DNA from: Salinisphaera shabanensis E1L3A
GTDB taxonomy: Bacteria; Pseudomonadota; Gammaproteobacteria; Nevskiales; Salinisphaeraceae
Direction: 5' to 3'
DNA: 52,251 bases
Assembly: GCF_000215955.2 (NCBI RefSeq)
Contig: NZ_AFNV02000028.1
Coordinates: 1-52,251 of the forward strand
Part shown: one piece after another, positions 44,858 through 52,251 of the stretch
Position numbering within the stretch: the first letter of the stretch is position 1
Layout of the letters: every line of letters begins with the position of its first letter
Made by a program: the position numbers and the translations under genes
The notes under the pieces: generated by a model
What the model was told of the DNA's origin: nothing
The model's database searches: none
The model's input: only the letters and a program-made list of their open reading frames with translations

Positions 44858-46942
44858 TTAGCGCCCGCCGATGAGCATGTTGACCCGCACGCTGCGATCG
44901 TCGGGAATTTCGTTTTGCGAAAGCACCACGAGCTGACGCATGCGCCGGCGCAAGAAACGTGTCAGCAACGGCCGCAGTTCATGCTGAACCACCAGCACCG
45001 GCGCCAGGCCTCGCTCTTCCTGACGCGCCACCGAATTCTCGACCTGTTGCACGAGCGTGTCGGCCAGGCCGGGCTCCATGCCACCACCGTTGGTCAGCGC
45101 CTGCATGAGCATCTGCTCGAGCTTGGCATCCAGCGTCATTACTTCCAACTGCGGCGCGCCGCCGTACCAGTGCTGCACGATCGAACGGCCGAGCGCCATA
45201 CGCACCAGCGCGGTCAACTCGTTCACATCCTGGGTATGCCCGGCGTTGACCGCCAGCACATCCAGGATCCGACGCATATCACGGATCGAGACCTCTTCCT
45301 CGAGCAGGTTCTGCAGGATGCTCGTGATCGTGCTCAACGGCACCAGTTTGGGCACCACATCATCGACCAGCGCCGGATTGTCGTTCTTGACGCGATCAAG
45401 CAGGGCCTGGGTTTCGCTGCGGCCAAGCATATCGCTGGCGTGCTGGGCCAACAGATGATTGATATGGGTCGCGATGACGGTCGACGCATCGACCACGGTA
45501 TAGCCCTGCACCTCGGCCTGTTCGCGATGACCTTCCTCGATCCAGACCGCAGGCAGGCCGAAGGCCGGATCGGTGCCGGCCCGACCTTCGAGCGTGCCGT
45601 GGGCCTGACCCGGGTCGATTGCCAGCCATTGCCCCGGATAGGCCTCACCGCGGCCGATTTCGACGCCGTTGAGGGCCAGACTATAGCTGTGCGGCTGGAA
45701 TTCCAGGTTGTCCCGAATATGCACGACCGACGGCAGAAAGCCGACTTCCTGGGCGAATTTCTTGCGCACACCCTTGATACGCTTGAGCAGCTCGCCGTCC
45801 TGATGCGCGTCGACAAGCGGAATCAACCGATAGCCGACTTCCAGACTCAACGGATCAACAAGCTGCACGTCGTCCCAACTGGCTTCGCGGCTTTCGGCGG
45901 TGACCGGCGCCACGGGGGCCTGTTGTTCAGCCTGCGCTTGCTGTTCGCGCGCCTGTTTCTGCAGCCACCAGCCCAGGCCGCCCAGCAGCGCGGTGAAGAA
46001 CAGAAACACGAGGTTCGGCATGCCGGGCACAAGCCCCAACATGCCGAGCACGCCGGCAGACAGAAACAGAACCTTGGGATTGGTGAACAGCTGAGCCAGC
46101 ATCTGCTGGCCCACGTCCTGATCGGTGCTCACCCGCGATACGGTCACACCCGCCGCGGTCGAAATCACCAGCGCCGGCACCTGGGCAACCAGGCCGTCGC
46201 CAATGGTCAGCAGCGTATAAGTGCGCGCGGCCTCGCCCGCCGACAAACCATGTTCGCCCATGCCGATGATCAGGCCTCCGATAAGGTTGATCACCATGAT
46301 CAGGATGCCGGCAATAGCGTCACCGCGCACGAACTTGCTCGCGCCGTCCATGGAGCCGAAGAAATCGGCCTCCTGCGAGATTTCCTGGCGTCGTTCCTTG
46401 GCTTGCTGTTCATCGATGAGCCCGGCATTCAAATCGGCGTCGATCGCCATCTGCTTGCCCGGCATGGCATCGAGCGTAAAGCGCGCGCCGACTTCGGCGA
46501 TACGCCCCGCGCCCTTCGTGATCACCATGAAGTTGATCACGATCAGAATGCCGAACACGACCAGACCCACCGCGAAGTTACCGCCTACCAGGAACTGGCC
46601 GAACGCCTCGATCACCTGACCGGCCGCGCCCGCCCCGGAATGACCGTTCATGAGCACGACACGGGTCGACGCGACGTTCAGCGACAATCGCAGCAACGTG
46701 GCAAACAGCAGTACCGTGGGAAAAGCGGCAAAATCCAATGGCTTCTGGGTGAACATCGCCACCAGCAGCACCATGATCGACAGCGCGATATTGAAGGTGA
46801 AGAACAGATCCAGCACGAACGGCGGCAATGGCAGGATCATCATCGCCATGATCATGATGATCAGTACCGGGCCGGCCAGCATCTTGTACTGAGCTGAACC
46901 ACCCGCGCCCAGACGGCCAAACATCGTGTTTAAAGCGTTCAT
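44858..46942 (-). CDS. flhA: flagellar export gate protein FlhA
   Basis: Main export-gate protein of 694 residues. The N-terminal part has eight membrane helices with the FHIPEP loop region (VGARFTLDAMPGKQMAIDADLNAGLIDEQQA). The cytoplasmic C-terminal domain (from ~330) includes LAINGVEIGRGEAYPGQ-like LALNGVEIGRGEAYPGQ and IRDMRRILDVLA. It forms the nonameric docking ring for chaperones and FliI/FliJ. The ATG overlaps the flhB stop by 4 bases. Confidence 0.97.
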   Translation of the reverse strand: MNALNTMFGRLGAGGSAQYKMLAGPVLIIMIMAMMILPLPPFVLDLFFTFNIALSIMVLLVAMFTQKPLDFAAFPTVLLFATLLRLSLNVASTRVVLMNGHSGAGAAGQVIEAFGQFLVGGNFAVGLVVFGILIVINFMVITKGAGRIAEVGARFTLDAMPGKQMAIDADLNAGLIDEQQAKERRQEISQEADFFGSMDGASKFVRGDAIAGILIMVINLIGGLIIGMGEHGLSAGEAARTYTLLTIGDGLVAQVPALVISTAAGVTVSRVSTDQDVGQQMLAQLFTNPKVLFLSAGVLGMLGLVPGMPNLVFLFFTALLGGLGWWLQKQAREQQAQAEQQAPVAPVTAESREASWDDVQLVDPLSLEVGYRLIPLVDAHQDGELLKRIKGVRKKFAQEVGFLPSVVHIRDNLEFQPHSYSLALNGVEIGRGEAYPGQWLAIDPGQAHGTLEGRAGTDPAFGLPAVWIEEGHREQAEVQGYTVVDASTVIATHINHLLAQHASDMLGRSETQALLDRVKNDNPALVDDVVPKLVPLSTITSILQNLLEEEVSIRDMRRILDVLAVNAGHTQDVNELTALVRMALGRSIVQHWYGGAPQLEVMTLDAKLEQMLMQALTNGGGMEPGLADTLVQQVENSVARQEERGLAPVLVVQHELRPLLTRFLRRRMRQLVVLSQNEIPDDRSVRVNMLIGGR

Positions 46943-48087
46943 GTGTTCGTGTCTTCCTCGTCCGGGTCGAGGCCCGGCGGTACGGCAATCGCCGCAGGTT
47001 TGACGGGCGGCACACCGCCGGCTTCGTTATAGCGTTTGAGCTGGAACACCCAGGCCAGAACCTCGGCGACGGCCGTATACAACGCGGCCGGAATTTCCGT
47101 ATCCAGGTCACCGTGGCGATACAACGCGCGCGCCAGCGGCGGGGCCTCCAGCAACGGTACGCCCGACTCGGCGCCCAGTTCGCGGATCTTGGCTGCCACA
47201 TTATCAGCCCCCTTGGCGACTACACGGGGCGCGTTCATTTCACCGTCACGATACGATAGCGCCACCGCGTAATGGGTCGGGTTGGTGACGATAACGTCGG
47301 CGGTGGGCACTTCACTCATCATGCGGCCGCGCGCCATGGCCTGCTGCTGCTGGCGAATCTTGGCCTTGAGTTGCGGGTCGCCTTCGGATTCCTTGTGCTC
47401 GTCCTTGATCTCCTGGCGACTCATGCGCAGCTTCTTGTGATGGCTCCATAACTGGTAAGGCACATCAATGCCGACGACCACGGTAAAAGCCAGCAGCATC
47501 AGCGCACAGCAGGTGACGATCAGGGTCAGCGCATGCAAAAGCGCGCCGTGGCCCTGCTCCTTGGCGAGGCTGAGCAGCTCGTCGAGATGGTTATAGACGA
47601 ACCAGACCGCGACCGAGCCGATCAGCACCGACTTGGCGATCGCCTTGGTCAGCTCGATCAGGCCCTGAGAGGAAAATATCCGGCCGAGACCCTTGATCGG
47701 ATCGAGTTTCTTGGCATCGAACTTGATGGACTTCGGCGAGAACAGCCAGCCGCCGAGCAAGGTAGGCGCCAGCAGTGCCACGACCACCAGCGGCAACGTG
47801 ATGGGTGCGAGTGCACCCAGTGTGGTCAGCGCCTGCGCCCATTGATGATCCAGCACCCGCGAGCTGTCCATGGCCATGGACGCGTCGAAACGCATGCTCG
47901 CCTGCATGACGGTCATCATCTGCTCGCCCATCCAGCCGGCCATCAGCCATAGGCTGGCCAGGCCCACGCACAGCAGCATGAACGTCGCCAGTTCGCGCGA
48001 ACGCGGAACCTGGCCGTCCTCGCGCGCCTTCTCCAGGCGTCGCGGGGTTGCCGGTTCTGTTTTTTCCGCGTCGCTTTCGTTGGACAT
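46939..48087 (-). CDS. flhB: flagellar export switch protein FlhB
   Basis: Export-gate protein of 382 residues. Four membrane helices precede the cytoplasmic domain with the autocleavage motif NPTH at 269-272, the same numbering as in E. coli. The protein switches export from hook to filament substrates on a FliK signal. It starts the flhBAE part of the leftward operon, 167 bases after cheZ; the gap contains a GC hairpin (48224-48243), so some separate expression is possible. The C-terminal tail is Pro/Asp/Glu-rich. Confidence 0.97.
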   Translation of the reverse strand: MSNESDAEKTEPATPRRLEKAREDGQVPRSRELATFMLLCVGLASLWLMAGWMGEQMMTVMQASMRFDASMAMDSSRVLDHQWAQALTTLGALAPITLPLVVVALLAPTLLGGWLFSPKSIKFDAKKLDPIKGLGRIFSSQGLIELTKAIAKSVLIGSVAVWFVYNHLDELLSLAKEQGHGALLHALTLIVTCCALMLLAFTVVVGIDVPYQLWSHHKKLRMSRQEIKDEHKESEGDPQLKAKIRQQQQAMARGRMMSEVPTADVIVTNPTHYAVALSYRDGEMNAPRVVAKGADNVAAKIRELGAESGVPLLEAPPLARALYRHGDLDTEIPAALYTAVAEVLAWVFQLKRYNEAGGVPPVKPAAIAVPPGLDPDEEDTNT

Positions 48088-48223
48088 GCGCTACCCGAGG
48101 CGCCGCTGCCCGGAATCGGGACCACGGCCGAAGTTTCGAGTAGGCATTATGCAAAGCGCGAGCGCGCGCCGATTGCGCGAACAGCGGCGTTAATGCGCGC
48201 TTATCGTCGGATGCAGCTGTGCA

Positions 48224-48243
48224 CGGGCGCCGCAGCGCCCGTG
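48224..48243. other. GC-rich hairpin between cheZ and flhB
   Basis: ACGGGCGC, loop CGCA, GCGCCCGT form a perfect 8-bp stem just after the cheZ stop. In the direction of the operon (minus) there is no T run after it, so it is not a standard terminator; on the plus strand it is followed by GTTTA. It may attenuate or stabilise the che part of the transcript relative to flhBAE. Confidence 0.5.
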
Positions 48244-48254
48244 TTTATCACCAC

Positions 48255-48929
48255 CTAGAAGCCGAGACTGTCCAGCAAGTCGTCCACCTGAGCCTGATCG
48301 GTCACGATGTCGGTATTGCCGTCGGTCTGGATCTGCGGGCCGTTGAGCAAGGACGAATTCTCGAGACTTTTTTCGCGACGCTCCCCCTCGTAACCACGAA
48401 CGCGATCCTCGGGCAGGTAACGCAACAGCACTTCGATGAGCTGTTTTTCGATATCGCGGATGACGACCACGAGCTTCTTGATGACCTGGCCGGTCAGGTC
48501 CTGAAAGTCCTGCGCCATCATGATGTCATGCAGTTGGCCGCTGGTGGCCTGCGTCTGTTCCGGAACCCATTGCAGATAGCTGCGGGTGTCGCGCACGAGT
48601 TCGCGCGCGTCGACCAGTTCGATCGGCGCGTCGAACCAGCTTTGCCAGCGTTCGTCGAGCTTGACCGCCCGGTTTTCTATTTCGGTTTGCAGTGGCTGGG
48701 CGACTTCGATCGATGACAGCGCGGTTTCGGCAGCCTGTTCGGTCATTGTTGCAATATAGTTGAGCCGATCGCGCGCATCCGGGATGGCGTCGGCCGCTTT
48801 TTCCACTTCACGATCCAGACCCAGCTCGCGCATGCTTTCGTTGAGCGCGCGCGTGAGCTGACCGATACGATCGATCAGTTCCTCGGCCTGTTCTGGTACG
48901 GCCTCTTCGACCTGATTGTTGTGTTCCAT
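48255..48929 (-). CDS. cheZ: CheY-P phosphatase CheZ
   Basis: Phosphatase of 224 residues that removes phosphate from CheY. The active-site segment MMAQDFQDLTGQVIKK holds the catalytic pair D144 and Q148 (one position off E. coli D143/Q147). The C-terminal peptide QVDDLLDSLGF is the CheY-binding tail. The long central helices form the dimer four-helix bundle. It follows cheY after 33 bases. Confidence 0.97.
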   Translation of the reverse strand: MEHNNQVEEAVPEQAEELIDRIGQLTRALNESMRELGLDREVEKAADAIPDARDRLNYIATMTEQAAETALSSIEVAQPLQTEIENRAVKLDERWQSWFDAPIELVDARELVRDTRSYLQWVPEQTQATSGQLHDIMMAQDFQDLTGQVIKKLVVVIRDIEKQLIEVLLRYLPEDRVRGYEGERREKSLENSSLLNGPQIQTDGNTDIVTDQAQVDDLLDSLGF

Positions 48930-48962
48930 GATGCTGCCTTCTCCTGCCCTTCGGGCATGCGC

Positions 48963-49352
48963 TTACATGCCGAGTTTTTCGAAGATACGCTCGAGCTTCT
49001 CTTCCAGCGTAGCGGCTGAAAACGGCTTGACCACATAACCGCTGGCGCCGGCCTGGGCCGCGGCGATGATGTTCTCTTTCTTGGCCTCGGCGGTAACCAT
49101 CAGTACCGGCAGATCTTTGAGCGTATCACTTGCACGGATACGCTTGAGCATTTCCAACCCGTCGAGATTTGGCATGTTCCAGTCCGATACAACGAACTGA
49201 AATTTGCCGGTATTGAGCTTTTCCAACGCATCGACGCCGTCTTCGGCTTCTTCGACGTTGTTATAGCCCAGCTCTTTGAGCAGGTTGCGCACGATCCGGC
49301 GCATCGTGGAAAAGTCGTCGACGACGAGGAAGTTGAGGTTCTTGTCCGCCAT
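48963..49352 (-). CDS. cheY: chemotaxis response regulator CheY
   Basis: Single-domain receiver of 129 residues which, when phosphorylated by CheA, binds FliM and reverses the motor. The acidic pocket D12/D13, phospho-acceptor D57, T87, Y106 and K109 are all in place with E. coli numbering. Sequence is strikingly close to enteric CheY throughout ([50 protein letters not shown]). It lies between cheB and cheZ. Confidence 0.98.
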   Translation of the reverse strand: MADKNLNFLVVDDFSTMRRIVRNLLKELGYNNVEEAEDGVDALEKLNTGKFQFVVSDWNMPNLDGLEMLKRIRASDTLKDLPVLMVTAEAKKENIIAAAQAGASGYVVKPFSAATLEEKLERIFEKLGM

Positions 49353-49427
49353 GGCGATATCTCGGTTTTGTTGACTGGCCTGTGGGTGGGTGAAGCGTTT
49401 CGGTTGCGGGCGAACGCCCGGCTGGTT

Positions 49428-50501
49428 CTAGATGCGCAAGGCGCGGCTTTCCGGACCGGATAGCAACGCCAGCGCCTGTCGGGACATATCGTCGATCGGC
49501 ACAACAGCCTGCGCCGCGCCGATCGCGATCGCCTCGCGAGGCATGCCGAACACGACACAGCTGGCTTCGTCCTGGGCGAGCGTGGCAGCGCCGGCTTCGC
49601 GCATCTGCAAAAGCCCCTGTGCACCGTCCTTGCCCATACCGGTCATGAGAATGCCGATCGCGTTGCGTCCGGCATGTTTCGCTGCCGATTCGAACAAGAC
49701 ATCGACCGAAGGCCGATGCCGATTGACCGGCGGGCCGGCCTCGAGGGCGACAACATAGTTCGCCCCGCTGCGCGCCAGGCGCAGGTGCTGCTCACCGCCG
49801 GGCGCAATATACGCGCGCCCAGGCAGCACACGCTCGCCGTGTTCGGCCTCCTTGACCTGGATACGACACAACGAGTCCATACGTTTGGCAAACGATGCGG
49901 TAAAGCCGCCCGGCATGTGCTGGGTGATCAGAATCGCGGGCGCGTCGGCCGGCATAGGCTCGAGAAATTCGCGAATCGCTTCCGTGCCGCCGGTCGACGC
50001 CCCCACGATGAACAGTTTCTCGCTGGAAACGCGCGGCGCCACCAGCGGCTGTGCTCCAGCCGGCCGACTTGTAGGCCGACGCAGGGTGGCACGGGCAGCC
50101 CCTCTGATTTTTTCGACAATTTCATGGCCGCTTTCGACCAGGCCCCGGCTGAGATCGAGCTTCGGCTTGGTCACGAAATCGACTGCGCCGAGTTCCAACG
50201 CCTGTAACGTGATATCCGACCCCCGCTCGGTCAGCGACGAGAGCATGATCACCGGCATGGGCCGCAGGCGCATGAGCTTGCCGAGGAAATCCAGCCCGTC
50301 CATACGCGGCATTTCCACGTCGAGGGTCAGCACGTCCGGGTTATGTTGTTTGATCAACTCGCGGGCGACCAGCGGGTCCGGCGCGGTCGCGACCATTTCC
50401 ATATCGTCTTCGTTGTTGACGATTTCGGTTACGAGCTTACGGATCAATGCCGAATCATCGACACAGAGAACCCGGATCGCACGCTTGGCGGTCATGCTCA
50501 C
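49428..50501 (-). CDS. cheB: receptor methylesterase/deamidase CheB
   Basis: Protein of 357 residues with an N-terminal receiver domain (phospho-acceptor D61 in [12 protein letters not shown]) and a C-terminal methylesterase domain with catalytic S169 (GASTGG), H195 (TQHMP) and D292 (MGKDGA). It removes methyl groups from receptor glutamates and can deamidate glutamines. The GTG at 50501 is chosen because an AAGGAGA ribosome site lies seven bases upstream and the codon overlaps the cheD stop; ATG 50495 is too far from that site. Confidence 0.97.
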   Translation of the reverse strand: MSMTAKRAIRVLCVDDSALIRKLVTEIVNNEDDMEMVATAPDPLVARELIKQHNPDVLTLDVEMPRMDGLDFLGKLMRLRPMPVIMLSSLTERGSDITLQALELGAVDFVTKPKLDLSRGLVESGHEIVEKIRGAARATLRRPTSRPAGAQPLVAPRVSSEKLFIVGASTGGTEAIREFLEPMPADAPAILITQHMPGGFTASFAKRMDSLCRIQVKEAEHGERVLPGRAYIAPGGEQHLRLARSGANYVVALEAGPPVNRHRPSVDVLFESAAKHAGRNAIGILMTGMGKDGAQGLLQMREAGAATLAQDEASCVVFGMPREAIAIGAAQAVVPIDDMSRQALALLSGPESRALRI

Positions 50502-51157
50502 GATGCCGTCTCCTTACGTACGTGTTTCGCAGAATCCGTGCTCGTAGCGATCACACCTGCAACCGGCATCGCTGGAGCGAGCTTGTTTGCGAGCAGCACA
50601 TCTTGCTGAACCATACGCCGTTCGCCACCGCGCAGCCGACGTAGCTGCACGCGGCCCGTCACCGGGAAATAATGCACCTGGCGAGCGCAGTCGCCTTTGA
50701 GCTCCTGCGACAATACGGCAATGCCGCAGTTTTCGAGATACTCGAGTATGAATGCGGAATTGGCTTCGCCGACGCGCGCACCCTGCACGCCGCTCATGAG
50801 CATCGCCCCACCAAAGACTTTCGCCTCGATACGCTCGCGACGCGCGCCCTGCTGGTAGAGCGCTTCCAGCAAGGTGTCCATGGCATAGTCGCCATATCGC
50901 ATGGAACGCGCTTCAGCTTCGGCAACATCAGGTCCCGCGGCCGGCAACATGAAGTGGTTAAGTCCGCCCACACCGGCCACAGGGTCGCGCAGACAGGCCG
51001 CGACACACGAGCCGAGTACCGTAGTCAGCACCACATCCTCCCGGGTAATGGCGTACTCGTTCGGCAAAACGCGGATCGCATCCATACCGTGACGCTGGTC
51101 GAAATAGGTATGTGTCGACCCATTCTGGATCGATCGAGCTCCCTGGCGAACGGTCAT
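50498..51157 (-). CDS. cheD: chemoreceptor glutamine deamidase CheD
   Basis: Receptor deamidase of 219 residues. The catalytic cysteine is in [10 protein letters not shown], the histidine in LNHFMLP, and [14 protein letters not shown] with the following [11 protein letters not shown] completes the signature. The C-terminal ~35 residues extend beyond the usual domain. It is coupled to cheR and cheB by 4-base overlaps. No cheC is present, so it probably acts only on receptors. E. coli lacks cheD; many other beta- and gammaproteobacteria have it in this position. Confidence 0.95.
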   Translation of the reverse strand: MTVRQGARSIQNGSTHTYFDQRHGMDAIRVLPNEYAITREDVVLTTVLGSCVAACLRDPVAGVGGLNHFMLPAAGPDVAEAEARSMRYGDYAMDTLLEALYQQGARRERIEAKVFGGAMLMSGVQGARVGEANSAFILEYLENCGIAVLSQELKGDCARQVHYFPVTGRVQLRRLRGGERRMVQQDVLLANKLAPAMPVAGVIATSTDSAKHVRKETAS

Positions 51158-52014
51158 GCCGACACCTTCGTCGGGCGCTGACTGCTGCCTAGCGCACGCT
51201 CGTAGACGGTATGGCTGCGCAAACGCAGTGACTGCGTGATGTTGGAGAAATTCTCCGAATGACCGGCGAACAACAAGCCATCCTCTCGCAGCAACCCGGC
51301 AAAGCGCTCCAACAGGCGCGCCTGGGTGGGCTTGTCGAAATAGATCATTAGATTCCGGCAGAAGATGACGTCCAACGGGCCATCGATATTCCAGTTCGAA
51401 TCGAGCAGATTGAGTACCCGGAAGGTGATGTTCTGGCTCAAGCTCGGCTGCACGCGCACCATGCCTTCACGCTCGCCGGTGCCTTTAAGGAAGAAACGCT
51501 GCAGCCGCTCGGAGCTCATCTTGCTGACATCGTTCATTGAATAGATGCCGCGCTGCGCGACTTCGATGGCGCGCGTGTCGATATCGGTGGCTAGAATGCT
51601 GGCTGCCCGCTGGTTCGCACCTAACGCCTCGGCCAGCGTAATTGCGATTGAATACGGCTCCTCGCCGGTCGATGCCGCACAGGTCCACACCTTGAGCGGC
51701 GCACTGCGCGCCTTAGCGTGGGCAGCGAGCAGGGGAAAATGATGGGCTTCGCGAAAGAACGAGGTCAGGTTGGTCGTCAGCGCATTAACGAAATGCTCCC
51801 ACTCAACGTGACTGGCGTCGGCCTGCAACATCGACAGATAATCGCGAAAACGGGTATGTCCAAGCACCCGAATACGCTTGGCCAAGCGGCTGTACACCAT
51901 CTCGGTTTTGTGCGGCGCCAGAGAAATTCCCGCACGCGCATGGATAAGCTTGCGCACGCACTCGAAGTCCTCAGAGGTCAGCAATAGGTCACGTTCGTTT
52001 CGAACAGCCAGCAC
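51154..52014 (-). CDS. cheR: chemoreceptor methyltransferase CheR
   Basis: SAM-dependent methyltransferase of 286 residues acting on receptor glutamates. The N-terminal helical domain (DFECVRKLIHARAGISLAPHK) is followed by the SAM-binding domain with VWTCAASTGEEPYSIAI, LATDID and the FCRNLMIYFDK motif. The beta-subdomain between them probably binds the receptor pentapeptide. A GTG at 52014 is taken as the start because a perfect AAGGAGG lies eight bases before it (52023-52029); a GTG at 52059 in the same frame has no ribosome site. A FliA promoter stands upstream. Confidence 0.96.
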   Translation of the reverse strand: MLAVRNERDLLLTSEDFECVRKLIHARAGISLAPHKTEMVYSRLAKRIRVLGHTRFRDYLSMLQADASHVEWEHFVNALTTNLTSFFREAHHFPLLAAHAKARSAPLKVWTCAASTGEEPYSIAITLAEALGANQRAASILATDIDTRAIEVAQRGIYSMNDVSKMSSERLQRFFLKGTGEREGMVRVQPSLSQNITFRVLNLLDSNWNIDGPLDVIFCRNLMIYFDKPTQARLLERFAGLLREDGLLFAGHSENFSNITQSLRLRSHTVYERALGSSQRPTKVSA

Positions 52015-52022
52015 GGGCGAAC

Positions 52023-52029
52023 CCTCCTT
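52023..52029 (-). promoter_or_regulatory. Shine-Dalgarno sequence that fixes the cheR start
   Basis: On the minus strand AAGGAGG stands eight bases before the GTG at 52014, ideal spacing. It lies inside the longer in-frame extension and argues against the upstream GTG at 52059. Confidence 0.85.
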
Positions 52030-52101
52030 GAAGATGGCGGGCCCGCCGCGAACCACCACCAGGAAGGGCGTGGAATCTACGATGCTCTGGGCCTTTAGCT
52101 A

Positions 52102-52128
52102 GCATCGACCGACAGTGAATTTTCTTTA
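52102..52128 (-). promoter_or_regulatory. candidate sigma-28 promoter of the che-flh operon
   Basis: On the minus strand TAAAGAAA (52128-52121), then GTCGATGC (52109-52102), with 15 bases after TAAA. The -35 is the same octamer as before flagellins 2, 3 and flgM; the -10 matches GCCGATAA at 5 of 8. It lies about 90 bases before the cheR start and would make cheRDBYZ a late transcription unit. Confidence 0.65.
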
Positions 52129-52163
52129 ATACACTTTCTATTCAGAATGTTAGACGACAAAAA

Positions 52164-52182
52164 GCGCCGCACCATTCGGCGC
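52164..52182 (-). terminator. terminator of a gene beyond the right edge
   Basis: GCGCCG, 7-base loop, CGGCGC, followed on the minus strand by TTTTTG, makes an intrinsic terminator for a leftward gene that must end near or past 52230. A TAG in one frame lies at 52230-52232, but too little is present to identify the protein. It isolates the cheR promoter from that gene. Confidence 0.75.
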
Positions 52183-52251
52183 AGCGCTTGCATGATAGAC
52201 AGATTGATGGCGCCAGACGACGCGCGGGCGCTAGGTGTGTAAACCCACCAG

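Noticed and set aside
44816-46897. 693-codon open frame antisense to flhA
   Set aside because: It is rich in His, Arg and Gln, resembles no family, and arises from GC-biased third positions of flhA on the other strand.
1-52251. CRISPR arrays, tRNA, rRNA, prophage or defence genes
   Set aside because: I looked for regularly spaced repeats, tRNA-like cloverleaf sequence and phage or toxin/antitoxin-type proteins and saw none; the only mobile DNA is the element at 6171-6447.

Overview
The window is a chromosomal segment of a GC-rich gammaproteobacterium. CheY matches what I recall of enteric CheY almost residue for residue. The gene order cheR-cheD-cheB-cheY-cheZ-flhB-flhA-flhE, the fliE / fliF-K / fliL-R blocks and the divergent flgB-L / flgA-M-N units follow the enterobacterial (peritrichous, FlhDC-type) plan. 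Genus cannot be fixed from the sequence. The acidic flagellin centres and GC content would suit a halophile such as Salinisphaera or a halomonad, but that is a guess.

Layout. 1-322: AT-rich intergenic DNA. 323-11306: housekeeping genes, namely a beta-lactamase-fold hydrolase with a NUDIX hydrolase, a gamma-glutamylcyclotransferase-like protein, an MFS transporter, an exported MsrA, and a PHA-synthase-like hydrolase. Next comes a leftward patatin/Maf/bile-acid-symporter unit whose last gene is broken by a 277-bp MITE-like element, then pyruvate kinase and a second MFS transporter. 11534-14461: a chemoreceptor and fliA (sigma 28), both leftward. 14771-19867: four flagellin genes in tandem. Three are nearly identical outside their centres and the fourth is strongly divergent. 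20011-31751: leftward fliE, then rightward fliFGHIJK and fliLMNOPQR (basal body, C-ring, export gate and ATPase). 32000-42608: leftward flgBCDEFGHIJKL (rod, hook, rings, junction proteins). 42791-44356: rightward flgA, flgM, flgN. 44425-52014: leftward cheR, cheD, cheB, cheY, cheZ, flhB, flhA, flhE.

How it works together. The genes encode nearly a complete flagellum and half of the chemotaxis pathway. FliA initiates at late promoters, and FlgM holds FliA until the hook is complete. I find FliA-type promoters (TAAA, 15 bases, then a GCCGATAA-like box) before flagellins 1-3, flgM, flgK and cheR. Four of these share a TAAAGAAA -35. CheR, CheD and CheB modify receptors, and the local receptor ends in a DWATF tether. 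CheY and CheZ set the switch state at FliG/FliM/FliN. Not in the window: flhDC, fliD, fliS, motAB, cheA, cheW, flhF and flhG.

Most notable: the MITE-like insertion that splits a transporter; the three-copy flagellin array with exchanged centres and duplicated promoter/leader, including a compensatory base-pair change in the leader hairpin; the divergent fourth flagellin without a visible promoter or ribosome site; and the coherent set of sigma-28 promoters.
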